Assembly (NCBI GenBank): GCA_964466595.1
Contig: CAYXNR010000009.1
Coordinates: 1-58,373, forward strand
Length of the DNA: 58,373 nucleotides
Reading direction: 5' to 3'
From: JABDGC01 sp964466595
GTDB lineage: Bacteria > Pseudomonadota > Gammaproteobacteria > DSM-16500
Part shown: one piece after another, positions 51,205-58,373 of the stretch
How positions within the stretch are numbered: position 1 is the first letter of the stretch
Layout: every line of letters begins with the position of its first letter
Made by a program: the position numbers and the translations under genes
Notes under the pieces: model-generated
Databases searched by the model: none
Told to the model about the DNA's origin: nothing
Seen by the model: the letters and a program-made list of their open reading frames with translations, nothing else

Positions 51205-52137
51205 ATGATGAAGAGAATATTGTTGACAGGGTTGTTGCTCAGTCTTTTGCCCCTCCAAGCTGGTGCAAAGCCCTTGTCTTTCTTTGCTGATTGGCTGCTA
51301 TGGCAGGCTTCCGAAGAAGCAACGAGCTTTTGGGCAAATGGAAGCAGCTTATTTAGTAATCCAGCTGTTCTGAATCCGCCCAATCTCAACTTTGGCTATA
51401 GCCAGGGCTTAAGAGGCGGTCTTGCCTATGAACCCAATCAGCTTTGGAATGTGAAACTCTATTGGACCTATTTGCCGGCCAATCAAACACTCAGCATCAA
51501 CACAGCTGATCAAGTTCTTATTCCTGAATTTTTTAGTGGCTTTTTGAGTCAAAATTTCTTTTTTGGCTCAGAGTTAAATTGGACACTTTATCTGAACACC
51601 CTTGATCTTGAAGCGAGCCATGAGTTTAGGGTCACCCCGGCCTTCACCTTGAGCCCTTTAATCGGCCTCAAAGGAGCCAGGATTAATCAAACGGTGACCT
51701 CTGCCTGGAATGCTCTTGTCTATGTTGCCCATGAAAATGTACTCCATCAATATTACGGTCTTGGCCCAAACTTAGGGGTGAAGGGAAGGTGGGAGCTTGG
51801 CAAGAATTTCAGTTTGATCGGGAATTTTTCGCTAGCCTTCATGTGGGGCACATGGAATATTGAAGATGTTTACACGAGACCCTCTGCTCTAGGCGGTTTG
51901 GTACAGCCGCTTACCATCACCACCTATCAAAATCATACCTCGCTCGATACGCTAGCTTTTGATTATTTTCTAGGTGTGGAATGGACCCATACAGGCAAGG
52001 TGACTGTTAGCGCTAAACTGGGCTATGAAATGCAATATTGGACCAATCAATTAAGAATCCCCACCTTTCAGTTGCTTCCGGTGCGCGGTGATTTGACCTT
52101 ACAAGGTGGAACATGCGGTATTTATTTCGGATTGTAA
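51205..52137 (+). CDS. Lpg1974-like outer-membrane protein, paralogue 2
   Basis: Second of three tandem barrels, 310 residues. Signal peptide: LLTGLLLSLLPLQAGA. Shared marks are FADWLLWQASEEATSFW, LDLEASHEFRVTPAFTLSPLIGLKGARINQ, YYGLGPNLGVKGRW, FMWGTWNIED and the end LTLQGGTCGIYFGL. Even-odd hydrophobic strands run through the whole mature part. The starting ATGATG sits 12 bases after the preceding stop. Its last 25 bases are shared with the start of the third gene, in another frame. Confidence 0.83.
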   Translation: MMKRILLTGLLLSLLPLQAGAKPLSFFADWLLWQASEEATSFWANGSSLFSNPAVLNPPNLNFGYSQGLRGGLAYEPNQLWNVKLYWTYLPANQTLSINTADQVLIPEFFSGFLSQNFFFGSELNWTLYLNTLDLEASHEFRVTPAFTLSPLIGLKGARINQTVTSAWNALVYVAHENVLHQYYGLGPNLGVKGRWELGKNFSLIGNFSLAFMWGTWNIEDVYTRPSALGGLVQPLTITTYQNHTSLDTLAFDYFLGVEWTHTGKVTVSAKLGYEMQYWTNQLRIPTFQLLPVRGDLTLQGGTCGIYFGL

Positions 52138-53012
52138 TGCTAGGTTGTTTTTTCTTTGCAAAAGCTGCTTTTGCCCTCCATTTTTTTGTGGAACCTTTAT
52201 ATTGGCAGCTGACAGAAACCGATGATTGGGCTTATCTGAATAATAATAATGCTGCGACCCAGGTGATTACCTATAAAACGATTTCTTTTCCTTATCGGCC
52301 GGGTCTGCGTTTGGGTGTGGGCTATGAGGGATTGTGGGATAGCAATTTATCTTATACGAATTACTATACGAATGCTAAGGATTCGGCCACAGGAAATCTG
52401 GTATCGTCCTATCTGGGGGCGACACTGGCCAAGCCGAGCGGCGGTTATTTTTATAATGCAGGACAGATTAATTTTTCTATTCATTATAACCTGGTGAATT
52501 GGGACTTTGGCAAACGCTTTCAGTTAAGGGAAGGGCTTTTGCTTCGTCCCTCAGTTGGCTTGACGGGCGGCTGTATTAACCAAAGCCTGAATAGTAGTTT
52601 TCAAGGAACAGTTTCTACTTCTGAAGATATCGTTAATAAATTTACAGGTCTCGGTCCGCAATTTGGCTTAGAAGGACAATTGACCTTTTTGCGCCATAAT
52701 CATTATGAGTTTAGTTTACTAGCTATTTTTACTACTTCCTATTTAATGGGGCATTGGGTAATTAAAGACAGGGTGGTGACCACTAATCCAACGGCAAGAA
52801 TCATTAATGTTCCCAGTAGAAATATGGGCGCCTTAGCTTTTCAAAGTAAAATCGGAGCCCAGCTTACTTACCAGAAATTTTCAATGAGTCTTGTCTATGA
52901 AATGAATGATTGGATCAATCAACTTCAGATCTATGATGATAATACCGGAACCCATACCAACGATCTCAGCTTGCAAGGTTTGAGTTTTAAACTGGCTTAT
53001 CATTTTAGCTAG
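52113..53012 (+). CDS. Lpg1974-like outer-membrane protein, paralogue 3
   Basis: Third of the tandem set, 299 residues. The ATG lies inside the end of paralogue 2 and has a strong AAGGTGG ribosome-binding site, so translation is probably coupled. Signal peptide: LFRIVMLGCFFFAKAAFA. Family marks: FVEPLYWQLTETDDWAY, VNWDFGKRFQLREGLLLRPSVGLTGGCINQ, FTGLGPQFGLEGQ, YLMGHWVIKD and LSLQGLSFKLAYHFS. It is as different from the other two as they are from each other, so the duplications are old. Confidence 0.83.
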   Translation: MRYLFRIVMLGCFFFAKAAFALHFFVEPLYWQLTETDDWAYLNNNNAATQVITYKTISFPYRPGLRLGVGYEGLWDSNLSYTNYYTNAKDSATGNLVSSYLGATLAKPSGGYFYNAGQINFSIHYNLVNWDFGKRFQLREGLLLRPSVGLTGGCINQSLNSSFQGTVSTSEDIVNKFTGLGPQFGLEGQLTFLRHNHYEFSLLAIFTTSYLMGHWVIKDRVVTTNPTARIINVPSRNMGALAFQSKIGAQLTYQKFSMSLVYEMNDWINQLQIYDDNTGTHTNDLSLQGLSFKLAYHFS

Positions 53013-53074
53013 CAAAAGCATCAAGCTATCGCCTCGCTTGTGGTACTATATCTTTTTATAAAGAGAGAAAAGAG

Positions 53075-53623
53075 ATGTCCCGCCACAGTGAAAATTTAAT
53101 TTGGATCGATCTCGAAATGACAGGCTTGGATGTAGAGCGAGATCGTATTATTGAAATAGCAACCTTGGTAACCGATTCCGAGCTCAATGTGCTTGCCGAG
53201 GGCCCTGTTTTTGCTATTCATCAGACAGAAGAGCAATTGGGACTCATGGATAATTGGAATGTTTCCCACCATCATACCTCCGGTTTGGTGGCACGTGTCC
53301 GAGCGAGTTCGACGACAGAGGCGGAAGCTGAGGCTACTACGCTTGCTTTTTTACAGCAGTATGTCCCCGAAGGTCAATCTCCGATGTGCGGCAACAGCGT
53401 TTGGCAAGATAGACGCTTTCTTGCCCGCTATATGCCAAGCTTGGAGCGTTATTTTCATTATCGTTTGATCGATGTCAGTACCCTAAAAGAATTAGCTCGT
53501 CGCTGGGTACCGCGTGTTTATGGCGGCTTTCAAAAAGAATCACAACATCTAGCCTTAGCCGACATTCGAGAATCAGTGGAAGAATTAAAATACTATCGCT
53601 CACATTTTTTACGTTTGGAGTGA
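53075..53623 (+). CDS. orn: Oligoribonuclease
   Basis: A 3'-5' exoribonuclease that degrades RNA di- and oligonucleotides, including pGpG from c-di-GMP turnover. DEDDh motifs: IWIDLEMTGLDVERDRIIEIA near residue 9, CGNSVWQDRRFLARYMP near residue 108, and HLALADIRESVEEL near residue 155 with the His and Asp. Length 182 equals E. coli Orn (181). The last 31 bases overlap the end of queG, which comes from the opposite strand. Confidence 0.97.
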   Translation: MSRHSENLIWIDLEMTGLDVERDRIIEIATLVTDSELNVLAEGPVFAIHQTEEQLGLMDNWNVSHHHTSGLVARVRASSTTEAEAEATTLAFLQQYVPEGQSPMCGNSVWQDRRFLARYMPSLERYFHYRLIDVSTLKELARRWVPRVYGGFQKESQHLALADIRESVEELKYYRSHFLRLE

Positions 53624-54675
53624 GCGGCTAAGGCCCACTCTACATGTTCTCTCACCAAGTCTGAAGGATGAGTCAGTCGTTTCTTCAGGGCAGCTAGTAT
53701 TTTTTCATCGCTCGGTGCATTGCCGAGGGCGACCGCCAGGTTTCTCAACCAAGAGATATAGCCAATGCGGCGAATGGCAGAGCCTTCTGTTTTTTCGAGA
53801 AACTCCTTTTCAGTCCAAGCAAATAAATCGACTAAAGCAGCTGCTTCTAGGCCATGGCGGGGTTGAAAGTCTGCTTCTGCAGAGGGTTTGGCAAAACGAT
53901 TCCAAGGACAAAATAATTGGCAATCATCGCAACCAAAAACTCGGTTGCCAATAAGAGGCCGAAATTCAAGGGGAATGGAGCCCCGCAATTCAATGGTCAA
54001 ATAAGAAATACAGCGTCTTGCATCGAGCTGATAAGGCCCGATGATTGCTTGAGTCGGGCAAACTTGCAGGCAGGCCGTACAGGTACCGCAATGGCCTGTG
54101 GCCGGCTCATCGCTGACTAGGGGCAAATCTGTAAAAATTTCACCCAGAAAAAACCAGGAGCCTTCTTTTTTATTAATCAGATTGGTATGTTTCCCCATCC
54201 AACCGAGTCCAGCTTTTTCAGCAAGGGGTTTTTCCAGAACAGGCGCGCTATCGGCAAAAACCCGATAGCCAAAAGGACCAATCGCCTGAGTAAGGCGATC
54301 AGCTAAAAGCTGCAGGCGCTTGCGGATGAGACGGTGATAATCTCGCCCGAGGGCGTAACGGGCAAGATAAGCCTTCGTCGGATCTTCGAGAACGGCCTGC
54401 ATCGCGGGAGCTGTCATGTAGTCTATCCGCAGCGAAATAACTGAAATTGTACCCGGAATGAGCTCTTCAGGCCGATAGCGTTTAGAACCGTGGGCTTCCA
54501 TATACTGCATCTCACCATGGAACTTTTGCTTTAACCAGTTCAAAAATCGCTCTTCATAGCGAGAAAGATCAATATCTGTGATTCCGGCTTGTTGAAACCC
54601 CAGGTCTTGGGCCCAGTCCTTAATTTGCTGCTTAATATTAGGGTCAAGTTGTGGTACATCTAGATGAGGAATCAT
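53593..54675 (-). CDS. queG: Epoxyqueuosine reductase QueG
   Basis: A cobalamin- and Fe-S-dependent enzyme that reduces epoxyqueuosine to queuosine in tRNA. Two [4Fe-4S] motifs are clear: CGTCTACLQVCPTQAI near residue 195 and FGCDDCQLFCPWNRFA near residue 245. The N-terminal cobalamin region has GFQQAGITDIDLS, and the HEAT-like tail contains HPSDLVREHVEWAL. An ORF extension adds 18 residues that look non-native, so I start before IPHLDVPQL (360 residues; E. coli 379). It completes the pathway step after QueA (11.8 kb). orn and nnr are its usual neighbours. Confidence 0.96.
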   Translation of the reverse strand: MIPHLDVPQLDPNIKQQIKDWAQDLGFQQAGITDIDLSRYEERFLNWLKQKFHGEMQYMEAHGSKRYRPEELIPGTISVISLRIDYMTAPAMQAVLEDPTKAYLARYALGRDYHRLIRKRLQLLADRLTQAIGPFGYRVFADSAPVLEKPLAEKAGLGWMGKHTNLINKKEGSWFFLGEIFTDLPLVSDEPATGHCGTCTACLQVCPTQAIIGPYQLDARRCISYLTIELRGSIPLEFRPLIGNRVFGCDDCQLFCPWNRFAKPSAEADFQPRHGLEAAALVDLFAWTEKEFLEKTEGSAIRRIGYISWLRNLAVALGNAPSDEKILAALKKRLTHPSDLVREHVEWALAAHSKRKKCER

Positions 54676-54690
54676 GACAGGGTTTTCCAA

Positions 54691-56178
54691 ATGGCCAGCA
54701 CTATTATACCGATTTATCAAACAGCGCAAATCCGAGAATTAGAGAAATTGGCGGAAGAGCGTTTTGGTATCTCGGGTGAGGTTTTGATGCAGCGCGCAGG
54801 AAAGGCTGCTTTAGAATGTCTGGTTCGGCAATGGCCGAAGGCGCGCAAAATCGCTGTGATTTGCGGAACAGGCAATAATGGCGGCGATGGCTATGTTGTC
54901 GCTCGCCTCGCGCGCGAGCGGGGTCTTGACGTGACCGTGTGGCAGCTCGGTGAATTACGTAAGCAAAAACAGGCTGCACAACGAGCTTATGAAGACTGCA
55001 AAAAGGCCAAGGTTATTATTCAAGTTTCCCAAGACGAATTAAATATTAGCGATGCGGATGTGGTCGTTGATGCTATTTCTGGCTTAGGGCTGCATGGTGA
55101 AATGAAGCCTGAAACACGTCATGCTATTCAAGCTATTGCTGCTGCCAATGTGCCCGTTTTATCCATTGATTTGCCTTCAGGCATTGATGCAGACAATGGA
55201 AAGGTCTGGGGAATTGCTGTCCGGGCTTCTGTTACCATCACCTTTATTGGCTTGAAGCTCGGTTTAATGACAGGCAGAGGTGTCGGGTATGCCGGTACGG
55301 TTATTTGCCATGATTTGCAACTGCCTACAGAATTATTTTCTTTGGTGACGCCGCTTGCCGAAAAATTACAACATGCCTCTTTAAATGCATATCTGCGTCC
55401 TCGTCCTCGTGATTTTTATAAAAATGAAGCTGGTCATGTGCTGCTGATTGGCGGTGATTATGGCTATACCGGCGCAATTCGCATGGCAGCAGCAGGCGCT
55501 TTACGGGTAGGAGCCGGTTTGGTTAGTGTAGCAACAAGAAAAGAACATGCGCAGCTGCTCAACTTAGGCTATCCGGAAATCATGTGTCATGGTGTTTCAA
55601 ATGCAGCCGATTTAAAACCGCTTTTAGCGAAGGCCCAGGTTGTAGTCATCGGTCCGGGCCTCGGACAGTCGGATTGGGCTGCTGCTCTATTAGAAGAAGT
55701 AAGGAACTGCCCTTTGCCTCTGGTTGTGGATGCTGATGGCTTAAATGTCTTAGCCAAAACCCCGGGGAAGCATGATAACTGGATCCTCACCCCGCATGGC
55801 GGTGAGGCCGCGCGTTTATTACAGAAATCGAATGAAGAAATTGTTGCTGACCGCTTAAATGCAGTTCATGAATTACAGCAACACTATGGCGGCATTTGTA
55901 TCTTAAAAGGGGCGGGTACCCTTGTGCAAACCTCGAAGGGAATGACAGGCTTATGCCCCTATGGTAATGCCGGAATGGCTTCTGGTGGCATGGGAGATGT
56001 GCTGAGCGGCGTCATTGGCGGTTTGGTCGGACAAGGTCTCTCCCTCGATTTAGCAGCCCAATTGGGTGTTTGTGTCCATGCCTTAGCCGGAGACGAGGCT
56101 GCAAAAGCCGGCGGCGAAAGAGGAATGATTGCCTCTGATTTAATGCCCTACCTACGAAAGTTAGTGAATACGATGTGA
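54691..56178 (+). CDS. nnr: Bifunctional NAD(P)H-hydrate epimerase/dehydratase
   Basis: It repairs hydrated NADH and NADPH. The N-terminal epimerase (residues ~1-210) has AVICGTGNNGGDGYVVARLA near residue 55, VVDAISGLGLHGEM and VLSIDLPSGIDADNG. The C-terminal ADP-dependent dehydratase (about 235-495) has VLLIGGDYGYTGAIRMAAAGALRVGAGLVSV, VIGPGLGQSDWA, VVDADGLNVLA, LTPHGGEAARLL and GMASGGMGDVLSGVIGGL. I start at the ATG before ASTIIPIY; an earlier ATG (54664) would overlap the start of the divergent queG. Length 495 (E. coli 515). tsaE overlaps its stop. Confidence 0.94.
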   Translation: MASTIIPIYQTAQIRELEKLAEERFGISGEVLMQRAGKAALECLVRQWPKARKIAVICGTGNNGGDGYVVARLARERGLDVTVWQLGELRKQKQAAQRAYEDCKKAKVIIQVSQDELNISDADVVVDAISGLGLHGEMKPETRHAIQAIAAANVPVLSIDLPSGIDADNGKVWGIAVRASVTITFIGLKLGLMTGRGVGYAGTVICHDLQLPTELFSLVTPLAEKLQHASLNAYLRPRPRDFYKNEAGHVLLIGGDYGYTGAIRMAAAGALRVGAGLVSVATRKEHAQLLNLGYPEIMCHGVSNAADLKPLLAKAQVVVIGPGLGQSDWAAALLEEVRNCPLPLVVDADGLNVLAKTPGKHDNWILTPHGGEAARLLQKSNEEIVADRLNAVHELQQHYGGICILKGAGTLVQTSKGMTGLCPYGNAGMASGGMGDVLSGVIGGLVGQGLSLDLAAQLGVCVHALAGDEAAKAGGERGMIASDLMPYLRKLVNTM

Positions 56179-56633
56179 CTGTCTTCAACCTTCCCATCCC
56201 CACGGAAGAGGAGATGCTAGCCTGTGGCGGCAAATTAGCAAGGCGCTGTGAACCACCGCTTACTCTTTTTTTGTTTGGGCAGCTGGGGGTGGGAAAAACG
56301 ACCTTTGTGCGTGGTTTTCTGCAAGGCTTAGGCTATACCGGCAAAGTAAAAAGCCCTTCTTATACTTTGGTCGAAAGCTATGAAATCCAAAAAAAACTAA
56401 TTTTCCATTTTGATTTCTACCGTATCCAAGATCCTCGCGAACTCGATTTAATCGGCATTCAAGACTATTGCGAGCCCCAGGCTATTTTTTTGATTGAGTG
56501 GCCGGAAAAAGGCGCACAGCTTTTACCGCCTGTTGATCTTGCCTGTTATTTTGAATTTGCTGACAAGGGGCGAACCCTAGGAATGGAAGCTAAGAGTTCT
56601 CAAGGGGAAAGGATACTTGCAACTCCTGTCTGA
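56175..56633 (+). CDS. tsaE: tRNA threonylcarbamoyladenosine biosynthesis protein TsaE
   Basis: An ATPase that drives turnover of the TsaB-TsaD complex in t6A synthesis. The P-loop is FLFGQLGVGKTTFVRGFLQGLGY near residue 32, followed by VKSPSYTLVESYE near residue 58, FHFDFYRIQDPRELDLIG near residue 75 and FLIEWPEKG near residue 105. Length 152 (E. coli 153). It begins at a GTG that overlaps the nnr stop as GTGA, so translation is coupled. The 3' end overlaps the convergent malic-enzyme gene by 34 bases. In E. coli amiB and mutL follow; here they do not. Confidence 0.95.
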   Translation: MTVFNLPIPTEEEMLACGGKLARRCEPPLTLFLFGQLGVGKTTFVRGFLQGLGYTGKVKSPSYTLVESYEIQKKLIFHFDFYRIQDPRELDLIGIQDYCEPQAIFLIEWPEKGAQLLPPVDLACYFEFADKGRTLGMEAKSSQGERILATPV

Positions 56634-57835
56634 TGCGCCGCCTCCGCAACCGCTTGTGATACCTTTAGTTTTAGGCGTGGATCCAGCATCTTCGGTAAAA
56701 TATATTGCGGACCAAAGTGAAAATCTTTCTCTTGCGGATAAATAGCTCGAATAGTTTCTGGAACCGGCTCTTTTACTAAATCCTTAATGGCATGTACTGC
56801 AGCCAATTGCATCGCGTTATTGATGCAGCTTGCGCGAGCATCTAAGGCGCCACGAAAAATATAAGGGAAGGCAAGGGCATTATTCACCTGATTAGGATAA
56901 TCGCCGCGACCTGTTGCCATGATGAGATCATGGCGGACCTGAAAGGCTGTTTCAGGCAGAATTTCTGGTATGGGATTAGATAAGGCAAAAATAATGGGCT
57001 GAGGAGCCATCAAGGCAAGCAGCTCAGCTGTTAAGATACCCGGACCAGAGAGGCCAATAAAGACATCTGCAGCGACTAAGGCCTCAGCAAAAAGACGTTT
57101 CTGTGTTTGAATCGCGAATTTTTGTTTAAAGACATTCAAATCTTGTCGTTCATGATGAATAACACCCAGACGATCAATCATCGTGATATTTTCTGTTTGA
57201 GCGCCCAACTTAAGCAAGAGTTCCATAGAAGCAATGCCAGCAGCACCTGCTCCGGCACAGACAATTTTGATCTCTTTTAGTTTTTTATTTTGTAATTCCA
57301 AAGCATTTAACAAACCAGCGGCAACGACAATCGCTGTTCCATGTTGATCATCGTGCATGACCGGAATCTGCAGTCTTTCACGCAAAGCTTGTTCGATCAT
57401 AAAACATTCTGGGGCTTTAATATCTTCTAAGTTGATCCCGCCAAAAGTAGGCGCAATCCGCACGACCGTTTCGACAAAGGCTGCCGGGTCTTCACAGTCA
57501 ATTTCGATATCAAAAACATCAACATCAGCCAGATATTTAAAAAGAACAGCCTTCCCTTCCATAACGGGCTTGCTGGCCAAAGCACCAGTATTGCCTAAGC
57601 CTAAGACAGCCGTGCCATTCGAAATGATGGCAACTAAATTACCTTTATTCGTATAGCGATAGGCTTTCTCTGGCATTTTAGCAATAGCATGAACCGGTTC
57701 GGCAACGCCGGGTGTATAAGCCAGGGTCAGGTCGTATTGCGTGGCTGTGGGTTTAGTTAAGGCAATAGCGATTTTTCCCGGAGTGGGATTTTCGTGATAA
57801 TCAAGAGCCGCGTTCTGGAGTTGTTCAGAAGTCAT
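56600..57835 (-). CDS. Malic enzyme (malate dehydrogenase, decarboxylating), short form
   Basis: It decarboxylates malate to pyruvate with reduction of NAD(P). Signature residues are in LAYTPGVAEPVHAI near residue 37 (Tyr), GLGNTGALASKPVMEGKAVLFK near residue 75 (Lys), EIDCEDPAAFVETV, GGINLEDIKAPECF near residue 130 and DDQHGTAIVVAAGLLNAL near residue 160, with the nucleotide-binding CAGAGAAGIA following. At 411 residues it lacks the phosphotransacetylase-like domain of MaeB and so matches the short YtsJ-type form. I start before TSEQLQNAAL; the 22-residue upstream extension looks non-coding. Cofactor preference is undetermined. Confidence 0.93.
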   Translation of the reverse strand: MTSEQLQNAALDYHENPTPGKIAIALTKPTATQYDLTLAYTPGVAEPVHAIAKMPEKAYRYTNKGNLVAIISNGTAVLGLGNTGALASKPVMEGKAVLFKYLADVDVFDIEIDCEDPAAFVETVVRIAPTFGGINLEDIKAPECFMIEQALRERLQIPVMHDDQHGTAIVVAAGLLNALELQNKKLKEIKIVCAGAGAAGIASMELLLKLGAQTENITMIDRLGVIHHERQDLNVFKQKFAIQTQKRLFAEALVAADVFIGLSGPGILTAELLALMAPQPIIFALSNPIPEILPETAFQVRHDLIMATGRGDYPNQVNNALAFPYIFRGALDARASCINNAMQLAAVHAIKDLVKEPVPETIRAIYPQEKDFHFGPQYILPKMLDPRLKLKVSQAVAEAAHQTGVASILSP

Positions 57836-57907
57836 AAGGGTGCCCTGTGTGTTTATTCCACGGCCTAAGGGCGACTTCCGCTCAGGCTGAGACTTTAGCA
57901 AAGAAAC

Positions 57908-58156
57908 TTATTCTTTTTCTTTTGTTTCTTTAATTTTTGCTGCAGTAGCTTTGGTATTTTGATTATATTTTTTACGGAAACGGTCGACACGGCCTGCGGT
58001 ATCAATTAATTTTTGGGTGCCCGTATAAAAAGGATGGCATTTTGCGCAAATTTCAATATGAAGATCGTGGTCAATGGTAGAACGGGTAGTAAAGTTATTG
58101 CCGCAGCTACAGGAAACCTTAATTTCTTTATATGCTGGATGAATCTCGACTTTCAT
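57908..58156 (-). CDS. rpmE: 50S ribosomal protein L31, zinc-binding type
   Basis: L31 bridges the ribosomal subunits. The zinc-ribbon cysteines CSCGN near residue 16 and CAKCHPFYTGTQKL near residue 38 mark it as the zinc-containing (C+) form. The fold ends around residue 66 with DRFRKKYN; a further ~15-residue Lys/Glu/Thr-rich tail makes it 82 residues, longer than E. coli L31 (70). It lies 72 bases before the malic-enzyme start on the same strand. Confidence 0.95.
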   Translation of the reverse strand: MKVEIHPAYKEIKVSCSCGNNFTTRSTIDHDLHIEICAKCHPFYTGTQKLIDTAGRVDRFRKKYNQNTKATAAKIKETKEKE

Positions 58157-58373
58157 GGTCTTGCCTCTGCTTAGAATCTTTTATAAGACTGTGCATATTA
58201 AACGAACAAGCGTCTGTAAATCAAGCTTTTCCTTCAAACACTTCATCAGCCCATATTATTACCCACATCTTTGGAAAACCCCGGCCTTGCTGTATAGGGT
58301 ACGTAATTCGTTGATGAGGTGTATAAACTTTACGCTTCATTAAGGAATATAATTCATATAAACCCGTTAAACC
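58157..58373. other. Right-hand end of window, upstream of rpmE
   Basis: These 217 bases hold no gene that I can support. They are AT-rich and should contain the rpmE promoter. Short open frames on the plus strand have no ribosome-binding site and no recognisable sequence. Confidence 0.5.

Overview
The window is a stretch of bacterial chromosome from a gammaproteobacterium. It is most probably a member of the Legionellales (the Coxiella/Legionella/Aquicella/Berkiella side), possibly host-associated. This rests on the gene order mutS | pncC-recA-recX-alaS-lysC-csrA-tRNA-Ser, the rpsF-rpsR-(membrane protein)-rplI-dnaB-alr string, three tandem outer-membrane proteins resembling the Lpg1974 family, a rickettsial-type 17 kDa surface lipoprotein, an ankyrin-type protein and a Rickettsia-type isocitrate dehydrogenase. 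Base composition looks moderately AT-rich by eye; I did not count it. Species-level identity cannot be read from the sequence alone.

Layout. 1-9.3 kb: tRNA-Ser (cut by the window edge), csrA, lysC, alaS, recX, recA and pncC leftwards, with mutS diverging from a shared, palindrome-bearing promoter. 9.3-17.8 kb: an unrecognised ORF, then rluB/scpB/queA leftwards and ispB, tRNA-Pro, a parB-like gene, murF and icd rightwards. 17.8-23.2 kb: an accessory stretch with a higBA toxin-antitoxin pair, Sua5 (tsaC), an ankyrin-like protein, a HAD phosphatase and a DUF4143 ATPase. 23.2-28.4 kb: scpA, xthA-glnA, two small membrane proteins around a MITE-like repeat, and a secreted acid-phosphatase-like protein. 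28.4-33.4 kb: mutL and miaA with a 682-residue unknown membrane protein inserted between them. 33.4-36.9 kb: a second accessory stretch with the other MITE-like copy, an FkbM methyltransferase, a small unknown gene, a 67-base near-perfect hairpin, an AbiE toxin-antitoxin pair and tRNA-Met. 37-42 kb: a GNAT acetyltransferase, two lipoproteins, radA and a second DUF4143 ATPase. 41-49 kb: alr, dnaB, rplI, a membrane protein, rpsR, rpsF, rlmN, ndk and an amidohydrolase, all leftwards. 49-53 kb: four exported proteins in a row. 53-58.4 kb: orn, queG, nnr, tsaE, a malic enzyme and rpmE.

How the genes fit together. Most are housekeeping genes for DNA repair and replication (mutS, mutL, recA, recX, radA, xthA, dnaB), chromosome segregation (scpA, scpB, parB), RNA modification (queA, queG, tsaC, tsaE, miaA, rluB, rlmN) and cell wall precursors (alr, murF). 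Two groups that are often clustered in gammaproteobacteria are split here: scpA from scpB-rluB, and orn/queG/nnr/tsaE from mutL-miaA.

The most interesting signals are regulatory or repetitive. Both DUF4143 ATPase genes have recognisable promoters overlaid by long perfect inverted repeats, each with a 15-base spacer. A roughly 130-140 bp MITE-like element occurs twice in opposite orientations. A very long hairpin and a second inverted repeat lie upstream of abiE. mutS and pncC share a symmetric divergent promoter, and the rpsF leader can form two competing hairpins. No CRISPR array, transposase, integrase or prophage was seen.
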